This document shows positions 54,360-63,598 of a DNA stretch of 64,000 nt, piece by piece. The position numbers and the translations under genes were made by a program. The number at the start of each line of letters is the position of its first letter. Positions within the stretch are counted from its first letter, which is position 1. The stretch is taken from assembly GCF_001723605.1 (NCBI RefSeq), contig NZ_CP017111.1, forward strand, positions 682,001 to 746,000, given 5' to 3'. This DNA comes from Sulfurospirillum halorespirans DSM 13726. Its GTDB lineage: Bacteria > Campylobacterota > Campylobacteria > Campylobacterales > Sulfurospirillaceae. The notes below the pieces were generated by a model, which made no database searches, was not told the origin of the DNA, and was given only the letters and a program-made list of their open reading frames with translations.

Positions 54360-55603
54360 TTAAAAACTCGATTCTGAACAAGATCAGCGCGATCTTTTTT
54401 CTCTCACTTTTTTTGTTGGCGATGTTTTTTGCACTTTTATTGGAGCATCAAAGCGACAAAAACTTAGACAATATGAAACAGCGCCAAATTCAATCGGTCA
54501 ACTATCTTTTGGTGATGTACCGCAACAACGTTCAACCGCAGGATATTGAAGAGTATTTTAATAACTTTGGACTCAAAAAAGTCTCTAGCAAACACCTGCG
54601 TGATTCGGTGTTGGAGCGTGGGGTGGTCATTTTTCAAAAGCTTTCACCCATTAGTCGTTTCTCCTCCATTGTTTACAATGATCGCTACTATCTTTTCATC
54701 GACAATTTCGAATCGAGCGTGCTTTTGGAGAGTCAAGACTACAAAAATTTTAACGAGAGTTTGTGGGTTGTTTTTGTCATAGCGCTTCTGATTTTGCTTT
54801 ACATGTACATCTCCATTTTTAAAAGTATCGCTCCATTGAAAACACTCAGCTCTCAAATACGCAAGTTTGCTTCGGGCGATCTTGAGATTGAATGCAAGAG
54901 TGAATCCAACGACGAGATCGGTGAAGTCGCCAATGAGTTTGACCGAGCCGTGAAAAAAATCCACGATCTGATCAATTCACGACAGCTTTTTTTACGCACC
55001 ATTATGCACGAGCTTAAAACGCCCATTGGCAAAGGGCGTATTGTCGCGGAGATGTTAGAGGATGAAACGGCTAAAAAGCGCTTGATTGGGGTTTTTGGAA
55101 GGCTGGATCTGCTCATTTCTGAGTTTTCAAAAATCGAGCAGATTACCTCGAAGCGTTACGATTTGAGTCTGAAAGAGTATTCGCTTTTACATGTCGTCGA
55201 TCAAGCAATTGATCTGTTAATGCTGGATGATAAAAAAAGAGAAGATCAAGTAAAAGTGGAGGGCGATTTTGATTTTAAAGTCACCGTTGATTTTGATTTG
55301 ATGGCACTTGCGCTTAAAAACCTGATGGACAATGCGATGAAGCACAGTCTGAACCATAACGTTTTTGTCAAAAGTAAAGATCAAACCGTGATAATTTCCA
55401 ATGAAGGTGAACCGCTTAAAATGTCTATTGATGAGTATTTTCAACCCTTCGTTTCAGGGTCAAAAGCGTGTGGTAGTGGTCTTGGGTTAGGACTGTACAT
55501 TGTTAAAAACATCATTGCTCAACATGGTTTAGAAGTGGTTTACAGCTATGAAGGGGGATTCCATCAATTTAGTATCGATTTTTCCAAAGGGTGTGCTGTA
55601 TGA
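54356..55603 (+). CDS. racS: Sensor histidine kinase (RacS-like)
   Basis: 415 residues: membrane segments at about 9-27 and 138-158 enclosing a periplasmic sensor of some 110 residues, HAMP linker (about 160-210), HisKA with FLRTIMHELKTPIGKGR (phospho-His near 221) and HATPase (NLMDNAMKHS; GSGLGLGLYIVKNI). Starts in the racR stop (ATGA) and ends overlapping recR, so all three are coupled. One near copy (54799) and one half copy (about 55187) of the palindrome lie in the gene. Confidence 0.87.
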   Translation: MIKNSILNKISAIFFLSLFLLAMFFALLLEHQSDKNLDNMKQRQIQSVNYLLVMYRNNVQPQDIEEYFNNFGLKKVSSKHLRDSVLERGVVIFQKLSPISRFSSIVYNDRYYLFIDNFESSVLLESQDYKNFNESLWVVFVIALLILLYMYISIFKSIAPLKTLSSQIRKFASGDLEIECKSESNDEIGEVANEFDRAVKKIHDLINSRQLFLRTIMHELKTPIGKGRIVAEMLEDETAKKRLIGVFGRLDLLISEFSKIEQITSKRYDLSLKEYSLLHVVDQAIDLLMLDDKKREDQVKVEGDFDFKVTVDFDLMALALKNLMDNAMKHSLNHNVFVKSKDQTVIISNEGEPLKMSIDEYFQPFVSGSKACGSGLGLGLYIVKNIIAQHGLEVVYSYEGGFHQFSIDFSKGCAV

Positions 55604-56169
55604 TGCGAGGATTAGAGAAGTTTAATAAACTGGTTGAGGCATTTGAAAAACTCCCAACAGTAGGACGAAAGTCAGCTGTTCGGTTTGCATACCATCTTGT
55701 GTTAAACGACACTTTTTCTGCTATGAAACTGGCTAATGCGATTGAGAGTGCGATTAAAAGTATTCGAAAATGTGAACGTTGTGGTGCACTGAGCGAACAT
55801 GAAATTTGCGATATTTGTTTGGATGAAAGACGTGATGTTCAAAAACTCTGTATCGTGGAGAGTGCGAAGGACATTTTTGTTTTAGAAGAGCATAAGCTTT
55901 TTGATGGACGCTATTTTGTTTTGGGTGATTTGGAAGAGGAGACGTTGGCACAGTTAGAAACCATCGTACAAGAAGGTGTCAAAGAGATGATCTTTGCGCT
56001 TACTCCGTCATTAGCCAATGATGCACTGATTTTATTTATCGAAGATAAGCTCAAAAACCATACACTTCATTTTACCAAGATTGCACAGGGTGTGCCAACA
56101 GGTGTTCATCTTGAAAATGTCGATATGCTCTCTTTATCCAAAGCCCTTGAATCGCGCACGAAAACCTAA
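55600..56169 (+). CDS. recR: Recombination protein RecR
   Basis: Works with RecO to load RecA at gaps. 189 residues: helix-hairpin-helix KLVEAFEKLPTVGRKSAVRFA, zinc finger CERCGALSEHEICDIC (four cysteines), then a Toprim domain (CIVESAKDIFVLEE). Starts at 55600 and 55603 are both possible; the first overlaps the racS stop by 4 bases. Confidence 0.94.
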   Translation: MMRGLEKFNKLVEAFEKLPTVGRKSAVRFAYHLVLNDTFSAMKLANAIESAIKSIRKCERCGALSEHEICDICLDERRDVQKLCIVESAKDIFVLEEHKLFDGRYFVLGDLEEETLAQLETIVQEGVKEMIFALTPSLANDALILFIEDKLKNHTLHFTKIAQGVPTGVHLENVDMLSLSKALESRTKT

Positions 56170-56172
56170 AAA

Positions 56173-58368
56173 CTATTTCTCAATCTGATTGAAAAAAAAG
56201 TAACAATTTTTGCCTAATTCTTTGGCATTGTACATCGCTTTATCGGCATACAAGATGAGATCTTCTGCCTTGATGGAGTCATCGGGATAAAAACTGATGC
56301 CAATGCTGGCTGAGATGTAAAGATCAATACCATGAATGACAATAACATCACTCATCGCTTCTATGATTCGTTTCAAAATGGGTTCACATTCACGAGGCTC
56401 TTTAAGATTGGTCAAAATAGCTACAAATTCATCACCACCCAAACGTGCAACAGTCTCATTTTTACGTAACAACGAAGCAATCCGTTTAGAAACGGCAATA
56501 AGCAGTTCGTCGCCAATGCTGTGTCCATACGTGTCATTGATCTCTTTAAATCCATCTAGATCAATGTACAAAACAGCCAAATACGTGTTGTAACGTTGTG
56601 CTTCAGCGATGGCTTGGCTCAGTCTATCCCACAGTAACATACGATTTGGAAGTGAGGTGAGGGCATCATGATGGGCAAGGTGTTCAAGCTCTTTTTCATG
56701 CTCTTTGATGATGGTAATATCTGTAAAAAGCGCTACAAAATTTTGAATTTCACCTTCGCTGTCTTTGACCGCACTGATGGTTAACATCTCAGCGTAAATA
56801 CTACCATCTTTGCGACGGTTCCAAATCTCACCTTGCCAATGACCAAGGGTAAGAATACTCTCCCACATCTGTGTATAAAATATGGGCTCTTGCCTACCCG
56901 ATTTCATGATGCGTGGATTGTGCCCGATGATCTCATTCAGTAAATACCCAGAATTACGTACAAAAGCATCATTGGCCTCTATAATGGTGCCATAAGGGTC
57001 TGTGATAATAATTCTCTCTTTGGCGTGTGTAAAAACATTGGCTGCGAGCTGTAGCTTGGCATCGCTTTTACTCTTTTCAATGGCAAGGGCAATAAACTGT
57101 ACTTCATCTTCAACGAGCTTGATCTCTCTTGGCGTAAGAGGCTGCTCTTGTAAGGAGCAGATCATCAAAAGCCCCAAAGGTTTCCCAAAAGCGGAGAAAA
57201 CAGGGTTTGCAAAGCAATGTTGCCTATCTTTTAAATAGAGATTTTGTGTTTTTTCATGCCACCATGGCTCTTCATCAAGCGTGCTAAACAGTACAGGATG
57301 AGAGGGCAGTTGCATCAGATGCGCTAAAAAGTGTTTATCGTCTTCGGAAGCATCTATGAGGGTGGTGCTGAGAAGTTGAAGCTCATTTGAAGTGGCTCCC
57401 AGTATGAGTTTATGGTTGGTTTCATCAAACAGTAGCATGCTGCATCCAATGCGGTGGTGATGAATGGACTCAATGTCTCCTGTCATTACATGTAAAATGG
57501 TTGAGAGGGGTGACGTATTGGCGATCATCTGTAAAATTTGTTTATGGTGCTGTTCACATTGCTGGATGTATTTACGCTCATCAATGTCCGCAATAACGCC
57601 TACAAGGCCTATCTCTTCGCCTTTGGTATCGTAAAATCGTTTTCCTGTCAACTGTCCCCAAAAGCTACTACCATCGGTTCGGCAATAGACACGCTCCAAA
57701 TCCACCGAAGCAATTTTGCTGCTCAAAAGTGAGAGCATCTTTTGGCGTCCGATCTCTTTTTCTGAAACGTGGATAAGTTCTACATACTCTTTGTTGATAA
57801 GCTCTTCCAGTGGGTATAAAAACATCTCCGCCATACGTTGATTTGCATGCGTGATGCGACCTTCCAGATTGACCAAAAAGATGGCAACACTGGACGTGTC
57901 AAGAATCTGTTTAAAAAGAATCTCTTGTTTGGCAAGATTATCATTGACCTCGAAGAGTTCGCGTTCCACATTTTTACGATCGGTAATGTCATGAATGATG
58001 GAGAAAAGAACTCTCTTCTCTTTAAGATTGATGGGTGTTGAAAAGACTTCAACATCACGCACTTCGCCATTGGCAAGCTGATGTTGAAAGTTAAAGTAAT
58101 TACGCTCTTCCTTAAGGGCACGTTGGCGCTCTTCCCTCACTTGTTCAGCAGGAAGGGTATTGATGGTGGAAATAGACATCTGCCTGAGTTGCTCTAGGGT
58201 GTACCCATAGTAGCGTGCCGCAGCTTCATTTGCATTGAGAATTTTTCCATTTTCAGGATCAAGCAGTAACATGATAGAGCTACTTTTGTCAAAAAAACGG
58301 TACAGCGCATTGTAGTCACTATCGTCTGATGCAAATAATGTATGAAACAGCGTTGAAATTAGGTTCAT
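56173..58368 (-). CDS. PAS/GAF-domain diguanylate cyclase
   Basis: 731 residues, no membrane segment. Order: PAS (about 20-135), PAS (about 145-265), GAF-like (about 275-440), PAS with PAC (about 445-570), GGDEF (about 575-731). The active-site motif RLGGDEFVAIL is intact, so it should make cyclic di-GMP; no EAL domain follows. The ATG at 58368 (AGAGAG upstream) is preferred over 58431. The signal sensed is unknown. TTACATGTAA at 57486 is read L-H-V-M. It converges on recR with only 3 bases between stops. Confidence 0.88.
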   Translation of the reverse strand: MNLISTLFHTLFASDDSDYNALYRFFDKSSSIMLLLDPENGKILNANEAAARYYGYTLEQLRQMSISTINTLPAEQVREERQRALKEERNYFNFQHQLANGEVRDVEVFSTPINLKEKRVLFSIIHDITDRKNVERELFEVNDNLAKQEILFKQILDTSSVAIFLVNLEGRITHANQRMAEMFLYPLEELINKEYVELIHVSEKEIGRQKMLSLLSSKIASVDLERVYCRTDGSSFWGQLTGKRFYDTKGEEIGLVGVIADIDERKYIQQCEQHHKQILQMIANTSPLSTILHVMTGDIESIHHHRIGCSMLLFDETNHKLILGATSNELQLLSTTLIDASEDDKHFLAHLMQLPSHPVLFSTLDEEPWWHEKTQNLYLKDRQHCFANPVFSAFGKPLGLLMICSLQEQPLTPREIKLVEDEVQFIALAIEKSKSDAKLQLAANVFTHAKERIIITDPYGTIIEANDAFVRNSGYLLNEIIGHNPRIMKSGRQEPIFYTQMWESILTLGHWQGEIWNRRKDGSIYAEMLTISAVKDSEGEIQNFVALFTDITIIKEHEKELEHLAHHDALTSLPNRMLLWDRLSQAIAEAQRYNTYLAVLYIDLDGFKEINDTYGHSIGDELLIAVSKRIASLLRKNETVARLGGDEFVAILTNLKEPRECEPILKRIIEAMSDVIVIHGIDLYISASIGISFYPDDSIKAEDLILYADKAMYNAKELGKNCYFFFNQIEK

Positions 58369-58594
58369 GAAAACTCTCTGCTGGGGAAATGTCACATCTA
58401 TAATGGTATTAGTGTAACATAAAATTGGCAATTATAAAAACGTTTTTTTAAATAGTATAAATAGGCTAAAAATTAAGTACTTGTTCGCTTTGGTCATTAT
58501 GCGATCTAAAAGAGTCAAAAGCTCTTTCTGTTTGGCTTTCATTCTTTTAAAATGATCCAAAAAGTTTATTTAAATTTTATTTATACTTGCAAGC

Positions 58595-58600
58595 TATAAT
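58595..58600 (+). promoter_or_regulatory. Predicted -10 element for the zinc-ribbon gene
   Basis: TATAAT, 33 bases before the ATG at 58633, in the 264-base divergent region with the PAS-GGDEF gene. The remainder of that region is A/T-rich; I see nothing else in it. Confidence 0.5.
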
Positions 58601-58632
58601 CTTTAGTAATACTACAATTGAGGAGTTAGACG

Positions 58633-58917
58633 ATGAAATGCCCTGTATGTGGAACCGTTGATCTGTTAATGAGTGAGAGATCGGGAGTTGAGATAGATTA
58701 CTGCCCACAGTGTCGAGGTGTCTGGTTAGATCGTGGTGAGCTTGATAAAATCATTGAGCGCTCAAGCGCTCCCGTTGTGTCAAATCCAACGCAACAATAC
58801 TATGGAAAAGCTGAAAAGTCACATCATAAAGAGTACTCTCATGATGATAAATCGTATCAGCAACAAGGTCATTACAAGAAAAAAGAGAGTTTTCTAGGCG
58901 AGCTTTTTGATTTTTAG
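58633..58917 (+). CDS. TFIIB-type zinc-ribbon protein
   Basis: 94 residues. The N-terminal half is a zf-TFIIB ribbon: MKCPVCGT...IDYCPQCRGVWLDRGEL (four cysteines, then the conserved WLDRGEL). The rest is a His/Lys/Tyr/Gln-rich low-complexity tail. Such proteins are widespread and uncharacterised. GAGGAG precedes the ATG. Confidence 0.85.
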   Translation: MKCPVCGTVDLLMSERSGVEIDYCPQCRGVWLDRGELDKIIERSSAPVVSNPTQQYYGKAEKSHHKEYSHDDKSYQQQGHYKKKESFLGELFDF

Positions 58918-58924
58918 AGAAGGG

Positions 58925-58953
58925 AAAGGGCATTTACATGTAAACGCCCTTTT
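58925..58953. terminator. Two-way terminator containing the palindrome
   Basis: AAAGGGC, ATTTACATGTAAAC and GCCCTTTT form a hairpin (one mismatch) with A-run on one side and T-run on the other, between the convergent zinc-ribbon and acyl-CoA ligase genes. The inner part is a TTACATGTAA copy (58934). It could end transcription from both sides. Confidence 0.75.
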
Positions 58954-58959
58954 AAAACG

Positions 58960-60600
58960 CTAGAGAGCGTATTTTTGACGAAGTTCTTTTTTATTCACTT
59001 TCCCAACACTGGTTTTATCGATATTTTCAACAAATTTTATTTTGAGCAGCATTCCTTCTCGTGCCATGATACCTTTTTTAATAAACTCTTTGGCATGAAG
59101 CAGTAGCTCTTTATCGGTTACTGTCTTTTGCGGATCAACGACCACAAGTGCAAGCGGTCGCTCACCCCATCTCTCATCCTCCACACCAATAACAGCAACT
59201 TCTTTCACTTGTGGATGTTGGTTGATGATGTCTTCAAGCTCCAGCGAAGAGACCCATTCCCCGCCCACTTTGATAATGTCTTTCATGCGATCCGTGATCT
59301 TGATATAGCCTTTTTCATCCATGGTGGCGATATCGCCTGTATGCAGATAACCGCCATGCCAGAGAAGTTCAGAGTTTTTTTGATCTTTAAAATAGCCTTG
59401 TGTGAGCCACGGAGAGCGCACGACAATTTCACCCGAATGTGCACCATCTTGAGGCAATGATTGCATCGTTTCATCCACCACATGAATCTCCACGAGTGCC
59501 ATGGAACGTCCCGTTTTAATGCGAATGTCGCTTTGTGCATCATCATCCCTCTCTAACATTTCAGGCGTGAGCTGTGCAATGCTTAAAATGGGACACGTCT
59601 CGCTCATGCCGTATCCTGTAAACATATCAATGCCTCTTTTAAGGGCTTCTTGGCACATTGCTTTGGGAAGTGCCGCTCCTCCAATCATGACTTTCCAACC
59701 ACGTAGATCGACCTCATGGATTTTAGGCGAATTAAAAAGCATGTGCATAATAGTCGGAACGCAATGCGAAAAGGTGACTTTTTCTGTGTCGATCAGCTCC
59801 AAAAGCAGGTCGGGAATGTAACGCCCTGGATAGACCTGTTTGACCCCGAGCATCGTCGCAACATAGGGCAATCCCCACGCATGGACATGAAACATTGGGG
59901 TAATGGGCATATAAACATCCCCTTGGCGAAAATTGCCTTGGTGTGGGGCGCTTCCAAGTGTCGAAAGGGCTCCTAAGGTATGAAGCACCAGTTGGCGATG
60001 GGTAAAGTAGACACCTTTGGGAAATCCCGTCGTTCCTGTTGTGTAAAATGTCGTCGCACGCGTGTTTTCATCAAAGTCTGGAAAATCAAAAAAATCGGCT
60101 TCTTTGTCTAGCAATGCTTCATATTCACCTTTTACATGTAAAGAGGTGGGTGGCATTTTTTCATCATCGCATAGCACAATAAAATGCTCCACATCCAGCC
60201 TTCCTTTGATCTGCTCAAGGACCGGTAAAAAGTCGGTATGGGCTAAGATCACATCATCTTCCGCATGATCAATCGTGTAGAGAATCTGCTCAGGGCTGAG
60301 ACGAATATTGATCGTGTGTAAAATAGCTCCTAGCATAGGAATCGCAAAATAGCACTCCAAATAACGGTGCGAGTCATAATCCATCACGGCTACCGTATCG
60401 CCTTTTTTCACACCAAGAGCGCTTAGCATATGTGCGAGTTTATGCACACGTTTTTTAAATGTCGCGTAGGTAAAACGCTTCTCAGTGCGGTAGACGATCT
60501 CTTGGTTGGGATCAAAATAAATCGGAGCGTTGAGAATGTTTTTAATCAAGAGTTGATACTCATGGGCATAAGGGTTTTTCAGGGTATGTTCAAGTTGCAT
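58960..60600 (-). CDS. Acyl-CoA ligase (AMP-forming), fatty-acid type
   Basis: 546 residues of the ANL superfamily. The P-loop-like TTFYTTGTTGFPKGVYFTHRQL (about 178-199), GYGMSETCP (about 322-330), HTGDIATMDEKGYIKITDR and the C-terminal catalytic Lys in KTSVGKVNKKEL are all present, so it should be active. Closest in feel to medium/long-chain fatty-acid or DmdB-like ligases; the exact acid is not readable. The ATG at 60600 has AAGGAG upstream; 60630 is unlikely. TTACATGTAA at 60132 is read L-H-V-K. Confidence 0.87.
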   Translation of the reverse strand: MQLEHTLKNPYAHEYQLLIKNILNAPIYFDPNQEIVYRTEKRFTYATFKKRVHKLAHMLSALGVKKGDTVAVMDYDSHRYLECYFAIPMLGAILHTINIRLSPEQILYTIDHAEDDVILAHTDFLPVLEQIKGRLDVEHFIVLCDDEKMPPTSLHVKGEYEALLDKEADFFDFPDFDENTRATTFYTTGTTGFPKGVYFTHRQLVLHTLGALSTLGSAPHQGNFRQGDVYMPITPMFHVHAWGLPYVATMLGVKQVYPGRYIPDLLLELIDTEKVTFSHCVPTIMHMLFNSPKIHEVDLRGWKVMIGGAALPKAMCQEALKRGIDMFTGYGMSETCPILSIAQLTPEMLERDDDAQSDIRIKTGRSMALVEIHVVDETMQSLPQDGAHSGEIVVRSPWLTQGYFKDQKNSELLWHGGYLHTGDIATMDEKGYIKITDRMKDIIKVGGEWVSSLELEDIINQHPQVKEVAVIGVEDERWGERPLALVVVDPQKTVTDKELLLHAKEFIKKGIMAREGMLLKIKFVENIDKTSVGKVNKKELRQKYAL

Positions 60601-60619
60601 ACGCTCTCCTTGGTAAAAT

Positions 60620-61411
60620 TTAGAGATCAAACGCAGGGCGCATCAACGATTCGATCGTTTTAACGTCATAATGTTTGGAGAAGAAAAGGTTAAACGCAAG
60701 AACCCCTTGGTACAAAAGCATCTCTTTGCCATCTTTACATGTAAGCTGATGGCTTCGTGCCAGTTCTAAAAAAGGGGTTGGTTTGTTGTAGATCACATCA
60801 AACGCATATTTGGCGTCTTGAAACAGAGTCTCTAAAAGGGCTTTGTCGCACGGGTACGCTTCTTCTTTGAGTCCTGCTGAGGTGGTGTTGATGATGAGGT
60901 CATACGCTTTACATGTAAAGGTTTCCCATGTGTTACATGTAAAGCCTTTGGCTTCAAAAAAAGCGAGTCTGGAGGCGGAACGGTTGAGAATGGTGGTTTC
61001 GATTTGGTGTATTTTTAAAATCATCGCAATCGCTTTTGCCGTTCCTCCTGCTCCTAAAATCAGGGCATTGCGAAGATACCCAAACGATTTAATCGCCTCA
61101 TAAAAGCCCTCAGCATCGGTGTTGTAGCCGATGACGCGCGCTCCTTCACTGACCAGCGTATTGACCGCGCCAATCTCTTTGGCAAGCCCTCGTACTTCAT
61201 CACATTGGGCATACGCTGCCTCTTTATGGGGCACCGTGACATTTGCCCCTTGAAGATTCATCGCACGAAAGGTTGAAAGCAATTTTTCAGGCTCTTTAAT
61301 GGTTTTACGAACATAACAGCCATTGAGGTTTAAGGTGTTCAAAACGGTGTTATGGAGTCTTGGGGAGATCGAATGGGTAACAGGGTCGCCAAAAATACTA
61401 AAGAGTAACAT
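60620..61411 (-). CDS. aroE: Shikimate dehydrogenase
   Basis: NADP-dependent reduction of 3-dehydroshikimate, fourth step of the chorismate pathway. 263 residues: substrate-binding SISPRLHNTVLN (about 13-24), catalytic Lys in NVTVPHKEA (about 62), NADP site ILGAGGTAKAI. Three exact TTACATGTAA copies lie in the gene (60735, 60909, 60933), all read T-C-K or T-C-N; the last two are 24 bases apart, making a C-x-x-x-x-x-x-x-C pair. Lies directly after trpE in the same direction. Confidence 0.94.
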   Translation of the reverse strand: MLLFSIFGDPVTHSISPRLHNTVLNTLNLNGCYVRKTIKEPEKLLSTFRAMNLQGANVTVPHKEAAYAQCDEVRGLAKEIGAVNTLVSEGARVIGYNTDAEGFYEAIKSFGYLRNALILGAGGTAKAIAMILKIHQIETTILNRSASRLAFFEAKGFTCNTWETFTCKAYDLIINTTSAGLKEEAYPCDKALLETLFQDAKYAFDVIYNKPTPFLELARSHQLTCKDGKEMLLYQGVLAFNLFFSKHYDVKTIESLMRPAFDL

Positions 61412-61419
61412 AGTGGATG

Positions 61420-62832
61420 TTACTCTTTTAGATCATCAAGTGAGCTGGTCATGGCTCCTAGCTTATTGGTCACTTCGAGGTATTCAAGCTCAGGTTTACT
61501 GTCCGCCACAATGCCACCCCCTGCTTGGAAAATGATTTTTTCTTCATCGAGATACGCGGTTCGGATCATAATACAGCTGTCCATATTACCATCAAATCCA
61601 AAATAACCTGCCGCCCCACTGTAAAAGCTTCGCTTCAGCCCTTCAAAATCGCTAATAAGCTCCATCGCGCGAATTTTCGGCGTTCCTGTCATCGTCCCAG
61701 CCGTAAACGTAGCGGCAAAAAGGTCGAACATGTCGTATTTGGCATCTAAAAGAGCTTCGATGTCGCTGACCATGTGCATCACGTGGGAGTAACGCTCCAC
61801 GCGCATCATCTCTTTGACTTTCACACTGCCCACATGTGCCACGCGACCAAGATCGTTACGCCCAAGATCGATCAGCATCAAATGCTCGGCGCGCTCTTTC
61901 TCATCACTCAGCATCTCTTTTTCGTACGCCATATCTTTTTCATACGTCGAGCCACGTTTGCGTGTGCCTGCAATCGGACGAAGCGTTATGCGTCCATCTT
62001 TGAGTCCAACCATCACTTCAGGTGAACTGCCAATGATCGCAAATTTGGGATAGGAGAGATAGAACATATAGGGCGATGGATTTTTTTGACGCAAAATGCG
62101 GTAAAAGCTCAAACGATCAATCTGTGCGTATTGTGTAAAACGATTCGACATCAAAATCTGAAAAACATCCCCACTGCGAATCATCTCTTTGGCTTTAGCG
62201 ACCATATCAAAAAAGTGCTCTTTGGAAAGGGCAAACGAGCTCTTGTTTTTATCGACAACGGCTGTTTGAATTGGAATGTGAATATGTGGCTCTTTGAGTG
62301 TTGATTCAATGGCACCCAGTTGATCGGCAATATTCGGAACAAAGGTGGTTAGTATCAATGTATTGGTTTTATGCGAAAAGGTACAGACGAGTTTGGGGCG
62401 CATCAGGTCGATTTCGGGGATATGAAGCTCATCTTTAAGGTTATCCATGTGTGAGCGTAAACGTGGCTCAAAAATCTTCACGGCATCATAACCGATGTAA
62501 CCGATAAAGCCATCTACAAAGCCGACACCTAGCTCTTTGGCGTAGGTTTGGTAGAGCGTTTTATCCAGTTCTGCGTAGCGTTTTTTTAAAAATGTAAACG
62601 GATTAGCGCCTAGGTCATGTGAAATACCCTCTTCATCGATGTGTACAGCCATGTCATTTTGGTGAATGAGACGTTCACGTGCGCCAATGAAGAGAAAGCT
62701 AAAGTTGCCATCGTTGTTGTTGATGGCACTTTCAAACAAAAAGCAGAGCTCACCTTTAAAATAATCCTGCAATTTTGCAAAGATCGTAATCGGGGTGAGC
62801 TGATCGAAAAGGATTTTACGGGAGCTTAGCAC
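61420..62832 (-). CDS. trpE: Anthranilate synthase component I
   Basis: Makes anthranilate from chorismate (with glutamine amidotransferase TrpG, not in the window). 470 residues. CFLFESA near residue 30 corresponds to the LLES tryptophan-binding motif, which favours TrpE over PabB; the chorismate-binding core has PIAGTRKRG, LMLIDLGRNDLGRV and FTAGTMTGTPKIRAMELI. GTG start one base after the SPOR gene; aroE follows after 8 bases, so both chorismate-pathway genes are co-transcribed. Confidence 0.9.
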   Translation of the reverse strand: MLSSRKILFDQLTPITIFAKLQDYFKGELCFLFESAINNNDGNFSFLFIGARERLIHQNDMAVHIDEEGISHDLGANPFTFLKKRYAELDKTLYQTYAKELGVGFVDGFIGYIGYDAVKIFEPRLRSHMDNLKDELHIPEIDLMRPKLVCTFSHKTNTLILTTFVPNIADQLGAIESTLKEPHIHIPIQTAVVDKNKSSFALSKEHFFDMVAKAKEMIRSGDVFQILMSNRFTQYAQIDRLSFYRILRQKNPSPYMFYLSYPKFAIIGSSPEVMVGLKDGRITLRPIAGTRKRGSTYEKDMAYEKEMLSDEKERAEHLMLIDLGRNDLGRVAHVGSVKVKEMMRVERYSHVMHMVSDIEALLDAKYDMFDLFAATFTAGTMTGTPKIRAMELISDFEGLKRSFYSGAAGYFGFDGNMDSCIMIRTAYLDEEKIIFQAGGGIVADSKPELEYLEVTNKLGAMTSSLDDLKE

Positions 62833-62833
62833 C

Positions 62834-63571
62834 TTACTTCACCCTGTAAATAAATGCGTTTTTATTCACACTTGAGCGAATCAGTACCAAAGCACTCTCA
62901 GCATCACTTGATTTGGCATACGGTCCAATCAAGATTTTCGTTACTTTATTGCCATTTACCACCGTTGTGTAGAGCTTGTACTCAAACCCTTTAGACTTGA
63001 TGTCACTGAGTTGTTTTGCCTCAGGCGTTGTTGCAACAGCCCCTACTTGAACATAAATACCAGCATCCGCGCTTCCGCCACCGGCTGTATGGGTGTCACC
63101 CACTTCGGTACTGCGAAGCAGAGGTTGTGCTTTGGGCGCCTCTTTTTTAGTCTCTTCTTTGACTTTAGGAAGGGTCTCTTTTACAGGCGTTGTTGTCGTA
63201 GCAGGCGTGGTGGTGGACTCCTTAGGTTTAGCCTCAGCCCCTTTTGCCTCTTCTTGTTTTTGTGCTTCTTTCTCTTTGAGCGTTTTGATCATATCTTCAA
63301 AACTCTCTTTTTTAGGGTTCTCTTCAATAATTGGCACTTGTTTAAAGAGCTGGTCATCTTTAGGAACTTGCATCTCTTGGGTTGGCTCTGGTGGCAAAAT
63401 TAACTTAGAAGTGTCTTTCCCTTGATCTTTGTTTGCTACTTTCATGCTTGCGAGTGCGACTAAAAAGACAAGAATCAAAAAAGCAACTAAAATAAGGATA
63501 CGCTTCATTTTAAGGGTCTTATTATCCCCTTTTTCTAACACAATATCACTAAGCTCATTTCTATTTTCCAT
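62834..63571 (-). CDS. SPOR-domain cell-division-type membrane protein
   Basis: 245 residues: short cytoplasmic N-terminus, one membrane segment (about 25-45), a long Lys/Glu/Thr/Pro-rich periplasmic linker (about 55-165) and a C-terminal SPOR domain (about 170-245; GIYVQVGAVATTPEAKQLSD and KILIGPYAKSSDAESAL). SPOR domains bind denuded peptidoglycan at septa. The ribosome site is GGAGAA. C. jejuni has a similar transmembrane gene next to aroE. Confidence 0.85.
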   Translation of the reverse strand: MENRNELSDIVLEKGDNKTLKMKRILILVAFLILVFLVALASMKVANKDQGKDTSKLILPPEPTQEMQVPKDDQLFKQVPIIEENPKKESFEDMIKTLKEKEAQKQEEAKGAEAKPKESTTTPATTTTPVKETLPKVKEETKKEAPKAQPLLRSTEVGDTHTAGGGSADAGIYVQVGAVATTPEAKQLSDIKSKGFEYKLYTTVVNGNKVTKILIGPYAKSSDAESALVLIRSSVNKNAFIYRVK

Positions 63572-63598
63572 CGGTTCTCCTTAGAATGATGTTATACA

